Below, one piece after another: positions 17,951 through 26,710 of a stretch of DNA of 64,000 nucleotides. Numbering within the stretch: position 1 is the stretch's first letter; each line of letters begins with the position of its first letter. Source of the stretch: Halobellus captivus (lineage in GTDB: Archaea; Halobacteriota; Halobacteria; Halobacteriales; Haloferacaceae); assembly GCF_007655485.1 (NCBI RefSeq), contig NZ_VJXQ01000001.1, positions 999,081 through 1,063,080 of the forward strand. Direction: 5' to 3'. The notes below the pieces were generated by a model. It was given only the letters and a program-made list of their open reading frames with translations. It did not search any database and was not told the origin of the DNA. Position numbers and translations under genes: made by a program.

Positions 17951-17996
17951 CCGACTTCAACACCACCGAGCACTGCGTGGCGTGTGCGAACCACTC

Positions 17997-18068
17997 GGTG
18001 AGACGCACCAACCTCAGACCGGTGAGACGCACAAATCTCGGACCGGAAAGCCCGACCAACCTCGGACG
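17997..18068. repeat. 24-bp tandem repeat, three copies
   Basis: Three 24-base units (17997-18020, 18021-18044, 18045-18068). The first two begin GGTGAGACGCAC; all three carry a CAA(C/T)CTC(A/G)GAC-type second half. They lie between tRNA-Ser and the next small gene. Confidence 0.75.
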
Positions 18069-18130
18069 TCCGCGAGAGCAACGAATCGCCACAAAGTTAA
18101 TGCGTGTGGGAATCCTCGACACGGTTGACA

Positions 18131-18304
18131 ATGCCTGACACAAAAGACGGTCGGGAGCGCAAGGGGCGGAACAAACGCAACCAGCTCCAAGAGCGGCTCT
18201 ACGACGAGGAGATGGAGGCGATCGACGCCGACGAGGAGCTCCCACCGTTCGAACCGTCGCGGGAGAAACCGTTCGTCGCCGACGAACTTCCGGAGGAGCT
18301 GTAA
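18131..18304 (+). CDS. Small charged protein, unknown function
   Basis: A 57-residue hydrophilic protein: a basic N-terminal third (KDGRERKGRNKRNQLQERLYD) and an acidic, proline-containing C-terminus ending ADELPEEL. The start at 18131 is supported by a TATA-like AAGTTAA about 33 bases upstream and by the protein-like composition. It has no cysteines or membrane segment. It looks like a conserved haloarchaeal small protein, but I cannot name it. Confidence 0.6.
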   Translation: MPDTKDGRERKGRNKRNQLQERLYDEEMEAIDADEELPPFEPSREKPFVADELPEEL

Positions 18305-18749
18305 TCGCACTGACGACTGCCGCGGCATTCCTCGCAGAATACAGTGGGTAGCGTTCGTTCCTGATCGCGCAGCCGTGCGTGTGAGACCGTACGATCGCGT
18401 GAATGCACACTTGCGAACGTCGGTATCGCGGTTATCGATGTTCCGAGTTCCGCAAGAGTACGCCTCTCGCTCGCGCGACGCCTCCGCGGGGGTCGCCACG
18501 TCTCTCGGTGTCATCCGAGAACCGGTATCCGGCAACACAGGTACCGAAGAGGGCACTGTGGACCAATACTTAAATAACGATACTCACGGCCGTTTCACGG
18601 AATAGCATTGTCAAAGAGTATCACACAATACCGGCGTTGAGTAACCGATTCACGCCGTTTACTGTGGTATGCCCCGGCGTCTGTACCGATCCTCGAAACG
18701 CCCAAAATCGCAGGTATTATATAGAATCACAAACAATCAGTCGATGTCT
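18305..18749. other. Gene-free region upstream of the thermosome
   Basis: About 445 bases without a convincing ORF. An orphan TATA-like CTTAAATAA lies at 18569-18577; a start 27 bases downstream (about 18600) has no sensible ORF after it, so it may drive a small RNA or a long-leader thermosome transcript. The thermosome TATA box lies at the right end. Confidence 0.5.
18715..18724 (+). promoter_or_regulatory. TATA box of the thermosome gene
   Basis: TATTATATAG, centred about 30 bases before the ATG at 18750. A CGAAA element lies about 20 bases upstream (18694-18698), resembling the CGAA element described upstream of haloarchaeal heat-shock TATA boxes; that resemblance is an inference. Confidence 0.6.
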
Positions 18750-20426
18750 ATGAGTCAGCGAATGCAGGGTCAGCCGATGATCATTATGGGCGAGGATGCC
18801 CAGCGCGTCAAGGACCGCGACGCGCAGGAGTACAACATTCAGGCCGCTCGAGCAGTCGCCGAGGCCGTTCGATCGACACTCGGCCCGAAAGGGATGGACA
18901 AGATGCTCGTCGATTCGATGGGAGACGTGACCATCACCAACGACGGCGTAACGATCCTCAAGGAGATGGACATCGACAACCCGACGGCCGAGATGATCGT
19001 CGAGGTTGCCGAGACGCAGGAGGACGAGGCTGGCGACGGCACGACGACCGCCGTCGCGACCGCGGGTGAACTCCTCAAGAACGCGCAGGATCTCCTCGAA
19101 CAGGACATCCACCCGACGGCGATCATCAAGGGCTTCCACCTCGCGAGCCAAGAGGCCCGCGCGCAGGTCGACGACATCGCCGAATCCGTCGAGCCCGACG
19201 ACACGGAGCTTCTCAAGAAGGTCGCCGAGACGTCGATGACCGGCAAGAGCTCCGAGCTCAACAAGGACCTCCTCGCGGATCTCATCGTCGACACCGTCAG
19301 CGCCGTGACGGTCGAGGCCGACGACGGTTCCTACGTCGTCGACCTGGCGAACGTGAACGTGGAGACGCAGACCGGGCGCTCGACCGCCGAGTCCGAACTC
19401 CTCAAGGGAGCGGTCATCGACAAGGATCCGGTCCACGACGACATGCCCACCCAGTTCGACGAGGCCGACGTACTGCTCCTCAACGAGCCGATCGAGATCG
19501 AGGAGGCCGACGTCGACACGCAGGTCAACATCGAGTCGCCCGACCAGCTCCAGAAGTTCCTCGACCAGGAGGAGAAGCAGCTCAAGCAGAAGGTCCAGCA
19601 GATCGTCGACTCCGGTGCCGACGTGGTCTTCTGTCAGAAGGGCATCGACGATATGGCCCAGCACTACCTCGCGAAGGAGGGCATCCTCGCGATCCGGCGG
19701 ACGAAGAAGTCCGACATCGCCTTCCTGCGCGACGTTGTCGGCGGCAGCGTCGTCTCCGATCTCGACAGCCTCACGAGTGCTGATCTCGGCCACGGCTCGG
19801 TCCGCCGCGACGGCGAGGACGAGCTGTTCTACGTCGAAGGGCTCGGCGAGGAATCCCACGGCGTCACGCTGCTGCTGCGCGGCTCGACCGACCACGTCGT
19901 CGACGAGATCGAGCGCGGCGTCACCGACGCGCTCGACGTCGTCTCGACGACCGTCTCCGACGGTCGCGTCGTCGCTGGCGGCGGCGCAATCGAAGTCGAG
20001 CTCGCCCGGCGGCTCCGCAGCTACGCCGGATCCGTCGGCGGGCGCGAACAGCTCGCCGTCGAAGCCTTCGCCGACGCGGTCGAACTCGTTCCCCGCGTCC
20101 TCGCGGAGAACGCCGGTCTGGACTCCATCGACACGCTCGTGGAGCTCCGCGAGGCCCACGAGGGCGGTGAGGTCCGCGCTGGACTGAACGTCTTCAGCGG
20201 CGACGTCGAGGACACCTTCGACGCAGGCGTGGTCGAACCCGCGCACTCCAAAGAGCAGGCGCTGTCATCCGCGACCGAGGCCGCGAACCTCGTGCTCAAG
20301 ATCGACGACATCATCGCCGCCGACGAGCTGAGCACCAGCGGCGACGGCGACGAAGGCGGCGCACCCGGCGGCGCTGGCGGTATGGGTGGCATGGGCGGAA
20401 TGGGCGGTATGGGCGGCGCGATGTGA
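18750..20426 (+). CDS. thsA: Thermosome (group II chaperonin) subunit
   Basis: A 558-residue subunit of the archaeal ring chaperonin that folds proteins using ATP. It has STLGPKGMDKMLVDSMGDVTITNDG and GDGTTTAVATAGELL (ATP-binding, catalytic Asp), the apical-domain middle region, and VAGGGAIEVELARRLR. The C-terminus is the Gly-Met repeat (GGMGGMGGMGGMGGAM) typical of haloarchaeal Cct proteins. Two in-frame ATGs lie close together (18744, 18750). I prefer 18750 because the TATA box predicts transcription starting near 18746, and the resulting MSQRMQ start matches other haloarchaeal Cct1 proteins. Likely heat-inducible. Confidence 0.96.
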   Translation: MSQRMQGQPMIIMGEDAQRVKDRDAQEYNIQAARAVAEAVRSTLGPKGMDKMLVDSMGDVTITNDGVTILKEMDIDNPTAEMIVEVAETQEDEAGDGTTTAVATAGELLKNAQDLLEQDIHPTAIIKGFHLASQEARAQVDDIAESVEPDDTELLKKVAETSMTGKSSELNKDLLADLIVDTVSAVTVEADDGSYVVDLANVNVETQTGRSTAESELLKGAVIDKDPVHDDMPTQFDEADVLLLNEPIEIEEADVDTQVNIESPDQLQKFLDQEEKQLKQKVQQIVDSGADVVFCQKGIDDMAQHYLAKEGILAIRRTKKSDIAFLRDVVGGSVVSDLDSLTSADLGHGSVRRDGEDELFYVEGLGEESHGVTLLLRGSTDHVVDEIERGVTDALDVVSTTVSDGRVVAGGGAIEVELARRLRSYAGSVGGREQLAVEAFADAVELVPRVLAENAGLDSIDTLVELREAHEGGEVRAGLNVFSGDVEDTFDAGVVEPAHSKEQALSSATEAANLVLKIDDIIAADELSTSGDGDEGGAPGGAGGMGGMGGMGGMGGAM

Positions 20427-20747
20427 AAGCGGTCAGAGACCCCATTCCGTAGACCGTCAGCTCTCGCCTGACACAGCCGACGTAAGCGCGGTCGCCGAAA
20501 CGTCACCGCGCGCTACCCACGGCTCGAACTGTCTCGCCGACACGACCGACGGCCCCGATTTTCTTTCGCGTATTCGTCCGGTAGCGCGCGCTTTCTCGCT
20601 CCAAGCACGGCCGATAGTGAGCAGTTATGACAAGTCAGAATTCAGCCGGACCCGGATGAATTGAATTAAAATTTTATCAATTCCAAATTTATAGAAATTG
20701 ATTCAGAAATGAGATGAATTAAGTGCATCTCGAACGAATCTCGATGT
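20427..20747. other. Intergenic region with an AT-rich island
   Basis: About 320 bases without a gene. The right part (about 20656-20720) is strikingly AT-rich for this genome and holds the dyad at 20658-20683. The promoter of the next gene (GAATTAAG, centred near 20719) follows. Confidence 0.6.
20658..20683. promoter_or_regulatory. AT-rich inverted repeat
   Basis: GAATTGA and TCAATTC flank a 12-base centre containing AAAATTTT. It sits about 36 bases upstream of the putative TATA box of the dehydrogenase at 20748, in the position of an operator or activator site. Further GATGAATT copies lie at 20655 and 20713. Confidence 0.5.
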
Positions 20748-21737
20748 ATGGAGACGCTTCTGTTAAACGGGACCGACGTCCGCGAGAACGCGTCGATGAC
20801 CGACCTCGTTCCGGCGGTCGAGGACGCCTTCGCGGCCTTCGAGCGCGGGGACGCACAGATGCCGCCGAAGTCCTACATCGATTTACCGGAGTACAACGGG
20901 GACTTCCGGTCGATGCCCGCGTACCTGGACGCGGGTACATGGGACGCGGCGGGCGTCAAGTGGGTGAACGTCCACCCCGACAACCCCGAGAAGTTCGGGT
21001 TCCCGACGGTGCTGGGGACGATGATCTATTCGGATCCAGAAACCGCCGTTCCGCTGTCGATAATGGACGGCAGAGAGCTGACGATGCTCCGGACCGGTGC
21101 GGCGGCGGCGGTGGCGACGGACCACCTCGCGGTCCCGGACGCCACCTCGCTGGGTATCGTCGGCGCGGGCGCTCAGTCGTACACGCAGCTCCGCGCGATC
21201 GCGGAGGTCCGCGACATCGAGACGGTCGTGATCTCCGATCTGGACGAGGAGCGCGTCGCGAAGTTCGTCGCGGAGTTCGAAGGCGAGTACGACGTTCGCG
21301 CCGGATCGATCTCCGAGGTCGCCTCCTGCGACGTGCTCTCGACGGTGACGCCCGTCGAATCGCCGATCGTCGCCCGCGACGACGTCGGAGCGCACACCCA
21401 CGTCAACGCGATGGGGGCGGACGCCACGGGGAAACACGAGCTCGCCGATCAGATACTCCTCGATTCGAAACTGGTGATCGACGATTACGAGCAGACGACG
21501 CATTCCGGTGAGATCAACGTCCCGTGGAGCGAGGGCGTCCTCGACGACGACGACATCTACGGCTCGGTCGGCCAGATCGTCACCGGATCGAAGGACGGAC
21601 GAACCGACGCGGACGGGATCTCCGTCTTCGATTCGACGGGGCTGGCGATTCAGGACGTCGCCGCCGCCCACGTCGTTTACGAGCACGCGACCGAGAAGGG
21701 CAACGGCTACGCCTTCGATCTGCTCGGACTGGCGTAG
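20748..21737 (+). CDS. Alanine dehydrogenase / ornithine cyclodeaminase family protein
   Basis: A 329-residue NAD-binding enzyme of the ornithine cyclodeaminase/mu-crystallin family. Features are the substrate-side lysine in AAGVKWVNVHPDNP, LRTGAAAAVATDHLA, the Rossmann motif LGIVGAGAQSYTQLRA, and AMGADATGKHEL followed by VIDDYEQTTHSGEI. Archaeal members include an alanine dehydrogenase (alanine to pyruvate plus ammonia) as well as ornithine cyclodeaminases, and the sequence alone does not decide which. It is monocistronic behind an AT-rich promoter region that suggests regulation. Confidence 0.85.
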   Translation: METLLLNGTDVRENASMTDLVPAVEDAFAAFERGDAQMPPKSYIDLPEYNGDFRSMPAYLDAGTWDAAGVKWVNVHPDNPEKFGFPTVLGTMIYSDPETAVPLSIMDGRELTMLRTGAAAAVATDHLAVPDATSLGIVGAGAQSYTQLRAIAEVRDIETVVISDLDEERVAKFVAEFEGEYDVRAGSISEVASCDVLSTVTPVESPIVARDDVGAHTHVNAMGADATGKHELADQILLDSKLVIDDYEQTTHSGEINVPWSEGVLDDDDIYGSVGQIVTGSKDGRTDADGISVFDSTGLAIQDVAAAHVVYEHATEKGNGYAFDLLGLA

Positions 21738-21810
21738 TTCGGCGATTCGATCTGTCCACAGTTCGACCACCGTCCGGTACCTTTTACAGAAACGCCGACG
21801 GTGAGCAGGT

Positions 21811-22314
21811 ATGGTCTGGGTACGCGCCGAGTACGCGGGGGCACTGGCGGTCGTCTCGACGTGGATCGCGGCGCTCGTCCCGTGGAACGTCACCTATTCG
21901 ACGGGCGTCTCCGGCGGCTCCGTCCTGTTCGTTCGGTTCCCGTTCTTCCAGATCCGGTACGCCTACGGCGTCCCGACCGCTCGCGGCGTCAGCGTCTCGG
22001 ATCCGCTGTCGGCGACGGCGTTCCAAGTGGGCCAAACGATTCAGGCGGCCTATCAGGTCTGGACCGTCGGCGCGGCCGTCCTCGCGCTCGCCATCGCGTT
22101 CTCGGTGCTCTACTACCGGTACGAGGAGCGGATCGAATCGGGTCCGATCGACCCGGTTCGGCTGCTCGGCGGGCTGCTCACACTCACCGGTGTCGTGCTC
22201 GCGGTCGCGACGTATCTCCTGGTGACCCGCGGGTTTCCGGGCCTCCCGCTCCCGATCGGCGTCGTCCTGCTGTTCGTCTTCGGCGCACTGTTGCTGACCG
22301 TCGACCGAGCGTAG
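21811..22314 (+). CDS. Haloarchaeal membrane protein, unknown function
   Basis: A 167-residue protein with about four membrane segments: the N-terminal AGALAVVSTWIAALVPWNVTY, an extracellular-type loop, TVGAAVLALAIAFSVLYYRY, LLTLTGVVLAVATYLLV and PIGVVLLFVFGALLLT. TTTTA is centred at 21784, exactly 27 bases before the ATG, giving a leaderless start. Nothing in the sequence suggests a function. Confidence 0.7.
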   Translation: MVWVRAEYAGALAVVSTWIAALVPWNVTYSTGVSGGSVLFVRFPFFQIRYAYGVPTARGVSVSDPLSATAFQVGQTIQAAYQVWTVGAAVLALAIAFSVLYYRYEERIESGPIDPVRLLGGLLTLTGVVLAVATYLLVTRGFPGLPLPIGVVLLFVFGALLLTVDRA

Positions 22315-22698
22315 CTGACGGGTCGTCGCGGGCGTGGCTGGCGGACTATCGCGGACGTGGCCAGTGGTCGTCGCGGACAGGCGGCGAGCGTTTATATGCG
22401 AGAACGCGCCCAGCGAGGGTGTGACGTGACAATCGTCCCGCGTCGGGTCGCAGTTGCTCGGCACGCCGATGGGGGACAGGAGTGAGACGCCGTCGACAGC
22501 GGTGGGGATGTCGTCAACAGCGGCGAAGACGCCGTCGACAGGTCGTCGAACGCGGGTGCCGACTGTTCGCCAGAGCGGACTGACCCGCCGACGGAGGAGA
22601 CGCCAGCGCCCGGAATCACGTCTCGGTCGAGTGAATCGAGGCACGGTCCGAAACGGGGCGACAGTATAAGTTACTCCGAACGAAACGGCCGGTAACAC
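22315..22698. other. Gene-free region with an orphan promoter and repeats
   Basis: About 384 bases. It holds a 22-bp degenerate repeat (22321-22385), a very good TATA box (TTTATATG, 22391-22398) with no convincing gene after it, and a 15-base direct repeat (AGACGCCGTCGACAG at 22485-22499 and 22527-22541). The right end carries the promoter AGTATAAG (22663-22670) of the pilus ATPase gene. Confidence 0.6.
22321..22385. repeat. Degenerate 20-23-bp tandem repeat, three copies
   Basis: Units 22321-22342, 22343-22365 and 22366-22385 share TCGCGG(G/A)C in register; the first two also share GTGGC(T/C). Confidence 0.6.
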
Positions 22699-24528
22699 GT
22701 GGGGGACGCTGGTATCGGCGAGCAAAACGCGGGACACGAATCGGAGGGCAGCGGGGTCAACGGGACAGCCGCGGCGACGTCCGAGGGTTCAGAACCGCGC
22801 GACGCGGACGCGTCGACTGCCAGCGGATCGGCGGTCACCGCGTCAGCGACTCCGGATGCGGAGAGTGGCTTCCTCGGCCGCGTCACACGACGGGTCGGCC
22901 GCGTCGTCGACGTCCTCCGAGGGTCGTCGATCGACGTCCACCCGTACCGACCCGAAGACGGGCGTTTCGCGGAGTTCGAGCCGCCGGACGGCGAGGAGGT
23001 CGTCGATCGGTACTGGGTGAACGCCCCGTACGCCTACGTCGTGATCACCCACGACGACGAGGAGAGCGAGCACTACTACTACGCGGTCGAACCCGAACTC
23101 GACGAGTTCGAATCGGAGTTGCGCGATCGGGCCGTCGTCGATATCCGCGATCCGCTCCTGTACCGGACGAACGGGGACCCGACCGCCGAGGAGACGCTTC
23201 GCTCGGAGTTGCGGACGCTGCTCGAACAGTACGGCGTCGACGTGTCGATGCGGACGTTCCACGCGCTGCTGTACTACCTCGCGCGCGACTTCCGCGGATT
23301 CGGCCGCATCGACCCGCTGATGCACGATCCGCATATCGAGGACATCTCCTGCGACGGCTACGATCTCCCCATCTTCATCTATCACGACGAGTACACCGAC
23401 ATCGAGACGAACGTGGCGTTCGCGGCGGACGATTTGGACGACTTCGTCATTCGGCTCGCACAGGAGTCGGGGCGACACGTCAGCGTCGGCGCGCCCGTCG
23501 TGGGGACGACACTCCCGGACGGGTCGCGAGTCGAACTCGCACTCGGCGAGGAGGTGACGCCGCGCGGGTCGGCGTTCACGATCCGGAAGTACGCCGACGA
23601 GCCGTTCACGCCCATCGACCTCATCGACTACGGGACGTTCTCGGTCGAGGAGATGGCGTATCTGTGGCTCTGCATCGAGAACAACAAGAGCCTCATCTTC
23701 GCCGGGGGGACCGCCTCGGGGAAGACGACGTCGATGAACGCCGTCTCGATGTTCATCCCGCCGCGGTCGAAGGTCCTGAGCATCGAGGACACCCGGGAGC
23801 TGTCGCTGTATCACGACAACTGGCTCTCGTCGGTGACGCGCGAGCGACTGCACGAGGGCAGCGACATCGATATGTACGATCTCCTGCGCTCGGCGCTCCG
23901 GCATCGCCCCGAGTTCATCATCGTCGGCGAGGTTCGCGGGAACGAGGCCGTAACGCTGTTCCAGGCGATGAACACCGGACACACGACGTTCTCGACGATG
24001 CACGCCGACAGCATCGAGACGGTGATCAACCGCTTGGAGAACGAGCCGATCAACGTCCCGCGCGCGATGGTCCAATCGCTGGATCTCCTGTGCGTCCAGA
24101 CGCTGACGCGCGTCGACGGCGAGCGCGTGCGCCGATCGAAGACGATCGGTGAGATCGGCGACGTGGATCAGCGAACCGGTGAACTCGATTACTCCCGGGC
24201 GTTCACCTGGAAGCCCGAGACTGACACCTTCGAGCACAGCGATTCGAGCCTTCTCGAGGAGATCCAGCGGGAGCGGGGGTGGAGCCGCGCGGAGCGCAAG
24301 CGTGAGATGAACCGCCGAGAGCGGTTCTTGGAGCTGCTGGTCGAACTGGGAACGACCAACTACCGGACGTTCACCGCGCTCGTCAACGAGTACTACTCCG
24401 CACCGGATCGAGTGATGGAACGGCTGGAAGCCGCGAACGATCCGGCCGAAGACGAGACTGCGGGTAGCGGCGGGACCGTGACGCACGGCACCGACGGCGA
24501 GGGGGCCGAATTCGATGGTCGTCGCTGA
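22699..24528 (+). CDS. pilB: Type IV pilus / secretion ATPase (PilB-type, first copy)
   Basis: A 609-residue cytoplasmic AAA-type motor that powers assembly of archaeal pili or secretion. A Ser/Ala-rich acidic N-terminus (1-60) precedes an N-terminal domain, then Walker A FAGGTASGKTTSMNAV (about 333-348), the Asp box LSIEDTRELSL, Walker B-like FIIVGEVRGNEAVTLFQAMNTGH, and the His box TMHADSIETVINRL. The GTG start at 22699 fits the AGTATAAG promoter. It overlaps the pilC gene by 14 bases, so the two are coupled. No pilin-like gene is attached to this pair. Confidence 0.9.
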   Translation: MGDAGIGEQNAGHESEGSGVNGTAAATSEGSEPRDADASTASGSAVTASATPDAESGFLGRVTRRVGRVVDVLRGSSIDVHPYRPEDGRFAEFEPPDGEEVVDRYWVNAPYAYVVITHDDEESEHYYYAVEPELDEFESELRDRAVVDIRDPLLYRTNGDPTAEETLRSELRTLLEQYGVDVSMRTFHALLYYLARDFRGFGRIDPLMHDPHIEDISCDGYDLPIFIYHDEYTDIETNVAFAADDLDDFVIRLAQESGRHVSVGAPVVGTTLPDGSRVELALGEEVTPRGSAFTIRKYADEPFTPIDLIDYGTFSVEEMAYLWLCIENNKSLIFAGGTASGKTTSMNAVSMFIPPRSKVLSIEDTRELSLYHDNWLSSVTRERLHEGSDIDMYDLLRSALRHRPEFIIVGEVRGNEAVTLFQAMNTGHTTFSTMHADSIETVINRLENEPINVPRAMVQSLDLLCVQTLTRVDGERVRRSKTIGEIGDVDQRTGELDYSRAFTWKPETDTFEHSDSSLLEEIQRERGWSRAERKREMNRRERFLELLVELGTTNYRTFTALVNEYYSAPDRVMERLEAANDPAEDETAGSGGTVTHGTDGEGAEFDGRR

Positions 24529-26683
24529 CCTGCTCGGTTACGCCCCGTTCGCGTTCGTGACGCTGCTCGTGATCCCCGTCGCGCTCGTTCCAGTCAGTCC
24601 GTGGGCGCGGCTGCTCGTCACCCGGCTCGCACTGCCGATTTTCGGAGGGTACGTCACCCGGTCGGAATCGATTCGTCGGCGACAGACCGCGCGAATGCGG
24701 GCGGCGTTCGTTGGCGAGAGCTACCGGGTGTTCGCCTCTCAAACGCTCTTAATGGCTGCCGTGGCGGGCGTGGCTGGCAGCGTCTACGGCGTGTACCTCG
24801 CGGCGGGGGTGCTCCGCGCGCTCGCCGTCGATCCCGACGCGGTCCGCGCGGCGTTGCCGACGTCGCTGGAGTTTCTCGCCGCGATCACGCAGTTGCCGAA
24901 CCTCTCGCTGCTGCAGCTCTTTGCGCTGCTGTTAGTTTCGGGTGCTACCGTCGGGGCGTTGTTCGCGTTCGGGGCGTACTGGATCCGCTGGACGGTACTG
25001 GACCAGCGGGCCCGAACGCGCGGGATCGAGATCGACGCGACGCTCCCGCGGACGGTGGCGTTCGTGTACGCGCTCTCGCGGTCCGGCGTTCCGTTTCAGG
25101 AGGTGTTGCGGACGCTCGCGGACAATCAGAGGATCTACGGCGAAGCCGCCCGCGAGCTCAGTGTCGCGGTGCGAGATATGGACGCGTTCGGGACCGACAT
25201 CCTGACCGCATTGGGTGAGACTGCGAGTCGAACGCCGAGCGAGAATCTCGAAGAGTTCACCGAAAACCTCGCGAGCGTCCTCTCGTCGGGGCAGAACGTC
25301 TCGACGTTTCTCCGCGATCAGTACGAACGCTTTCAGGAGGAAGCGCAGGCACAGCAGCGGCAGTACCTCGAACTCCTGTCGACGTTCGCTGAGGTGTACG
25401 TCACCGTCCTCGTCGCGGGGCCGCTGTTCTTCGTCACGGTCCTCGTCGTGGTCGGCCTCGTGATTCAGAACACGCTTATCCTCATCCGTCTCGTGACCTA
25501 CCTCGCGATCCCGCTGGCCACGTTCGGGTTCGTCGTCTACGTCGACAGTATGACGGAGGGACTTGGCGGCCCCGACGTTTCCGCGGAAGCGGGTGGCGCT
25601 GACGGGGGGCGACGCAACCGCGACACACCTGGGACTCCCGAGATTGCCGACGGCGGATCGGTTCAGGCGCAGGGAGAAGATCAGGCACTGACCGCCGAGA
25701 ACCGGCAGCGGCTGGCCGTCTACGATCGAATCGGATCGTTTCGAGAGACGTTGGCGAACCCCGTCGGGACGGTGCTTCGCCGACCGAGCTACTCGCTTTT
25801 CGTCACCGGTCCGGCCGCCCTGCTCCTGTTCTGGCTCTCGGTGGCCGATACCGCTCGCGAGCCGATCAACGCCCTTCGAACCGGTTCGGTCGGTCCGATG
25901 GCGGCGGCCTCGGAGCTACTCCGAATCACCGACGGTCCGATCGTCCTGGCGACGGCCGTCGTCCTCGTTGGCGTCGCCATCGCGCACGAGGTACAGAAGC
26001 GTCGAACGCACGCCATCGAGGCCGACATGCCCGATTTCCTCGACCGAATGGCGAGCATCAACGAGGCCGGAGTCACCGTCGTCGGGTGTCTGAAGCGGCT
26101 CTCGACCGCCGACCTCGGTCGACTCGGTGACGAGATCGCGCGGGTGTGGCGGGACGTTCGGTGGGGGTCGAGCGTCAGCGACGCGCTGGTGCGGATGGAA
26201 CGCCGGACGCACGCCCCGACGGTCTCACGCGCGGTGACGCTCATCCGAAACGCGATGGCCGCGAGCGGTGACATCAGTCCCGTGCTTCACATCGCAGCCG
26301 ACGAGGCCCAAGAGACCAGACGCCTCCGCCGAGAGCGACGACAGGAGATGGTCACCTACCTCGTCGTCATCTACATCTCGTTTCTTGTGTTCCTCGGAAT
26401 CGTCGTCGCCCTGACCGTCGCGTTCATCCCCGCGATCGAGGCCGCCGGACAGTCGAGCGGCCCGACGCCCGGGCAGATTTCGGGCGTGGATACCGGCGTT
26501 ATCGGCGGCCTCAGATCCGTCAACACGGACGCTTACGAGCTCCTGTTCTTCCACATCGCGGCGATCCAGGGCGTCTGTTCGGGCCTCGTCGCGGGCCAGT
26601 TGGGCGAGGGGAGCGTCGCGGACGGCCTGAAGCACGCGAGCGTCCTCCTCCTTATCGCGTACGCGGTCTTCGCGGTGTTGTGA
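24515..26683 (+). CDS. pilC: Type IV pilus membrane platform protein (PilC-type, first copy)
   Basis: A 722-residue multi-spanning membrane protein with two type II secretion F domains. The first is at about 180-300 (LPRTVAFVYALSRSGVPFQEVLRTLAD), followed by membrane helices; the second is at about 505-625 (ADMPDFLDRMASINEAGVTVVGCLKRLS), with more helices at the end. A Gly/Asp-rich linker sits near 350-390. It forms the inner-membrane platform on which PilB acts. It overlaps pilB and closes a two-gene operon. The 17-bp repeats at 26711-26812 follow its stop. Confidence 0.88.
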   Translation: MVVADLLGYAPFAFVTLLVIPVALVPVSPWARLLVTRLALPIFGGYVTRSESIRRRQTARMRAAFVGESYRVFASQTLLMAAVAGVAGSVYGVYLAAGVLRALAVDPDAVRAALPTSLEFLAAITQLPNLSLLQLFALLLVSGATVGALFAFGAYWIRWTVLDQRARTRGIEIDATLPRTVAFVYALSRSGVPFQEVLRTLADNQRIYGEAARELSVAVRDMDAFGTDILTALGETASRTPSENLEEFTENLASVLSSGQNVSTFLRDQYERFQEEAQAQQRQYLELLSTFAEVYVTVLVAGPLFFVTVLVVVGLVIQNTLILIRLVTYLAIPLATFGFVVYVDSMTEGLGGPDVSAEAGGADGGRRNRDTPGTPEIADGGSVQAQGEDQALTAENRQRLAVYDRIGSFRETLANPVGTVLRRPSYSLFVTGPAALLLFWLSVADTAREPINALRTGSVGPMAAASELLRITDGPIVLATAVVLVGVAIAHEVQKRRTHAIEADMPDFLDRMASINEAGVTVVGCLKRLSTADLGRLGDEIARVWRDVRWGSSVSDALVRMERRTHAPTVSRAVTLIRNAMAASGDISPVLHIAADEAQETRRLRRERRQEMVTYLVVIYISFLVFLGIVVALTVAFIPAIEAAGQSSGPTPGQISGVDTGVIGGLRSVNTDAYELLFFHIAAIQGVCSGLVAGQLGEGSVADGLKHASVLLLIAYAVFAVL

Positions 26684-26710
26684 GCGCGCTCGATCGGTGG
26701 CGCTCGGGCG

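Noticed and set aside
17588-18001. 137-codon frame running through tRNA-Ser
   Set aside because: Overlaps a confident tRNA and a small membrane gene in another frame.
18717-20246. Long minus-strand open frame opposite the thermosome
   Set aside because: It mirrors the codon pattern of a clear gene on the other strand; the protein shows no family and is Arg/Val/Asp-rich shadow sequence.
22454-22669. 71-codon frame between the membrane protein and pilB
   Set aside because: Basic, repeat-derived composition; start does not match the nearby promoter.
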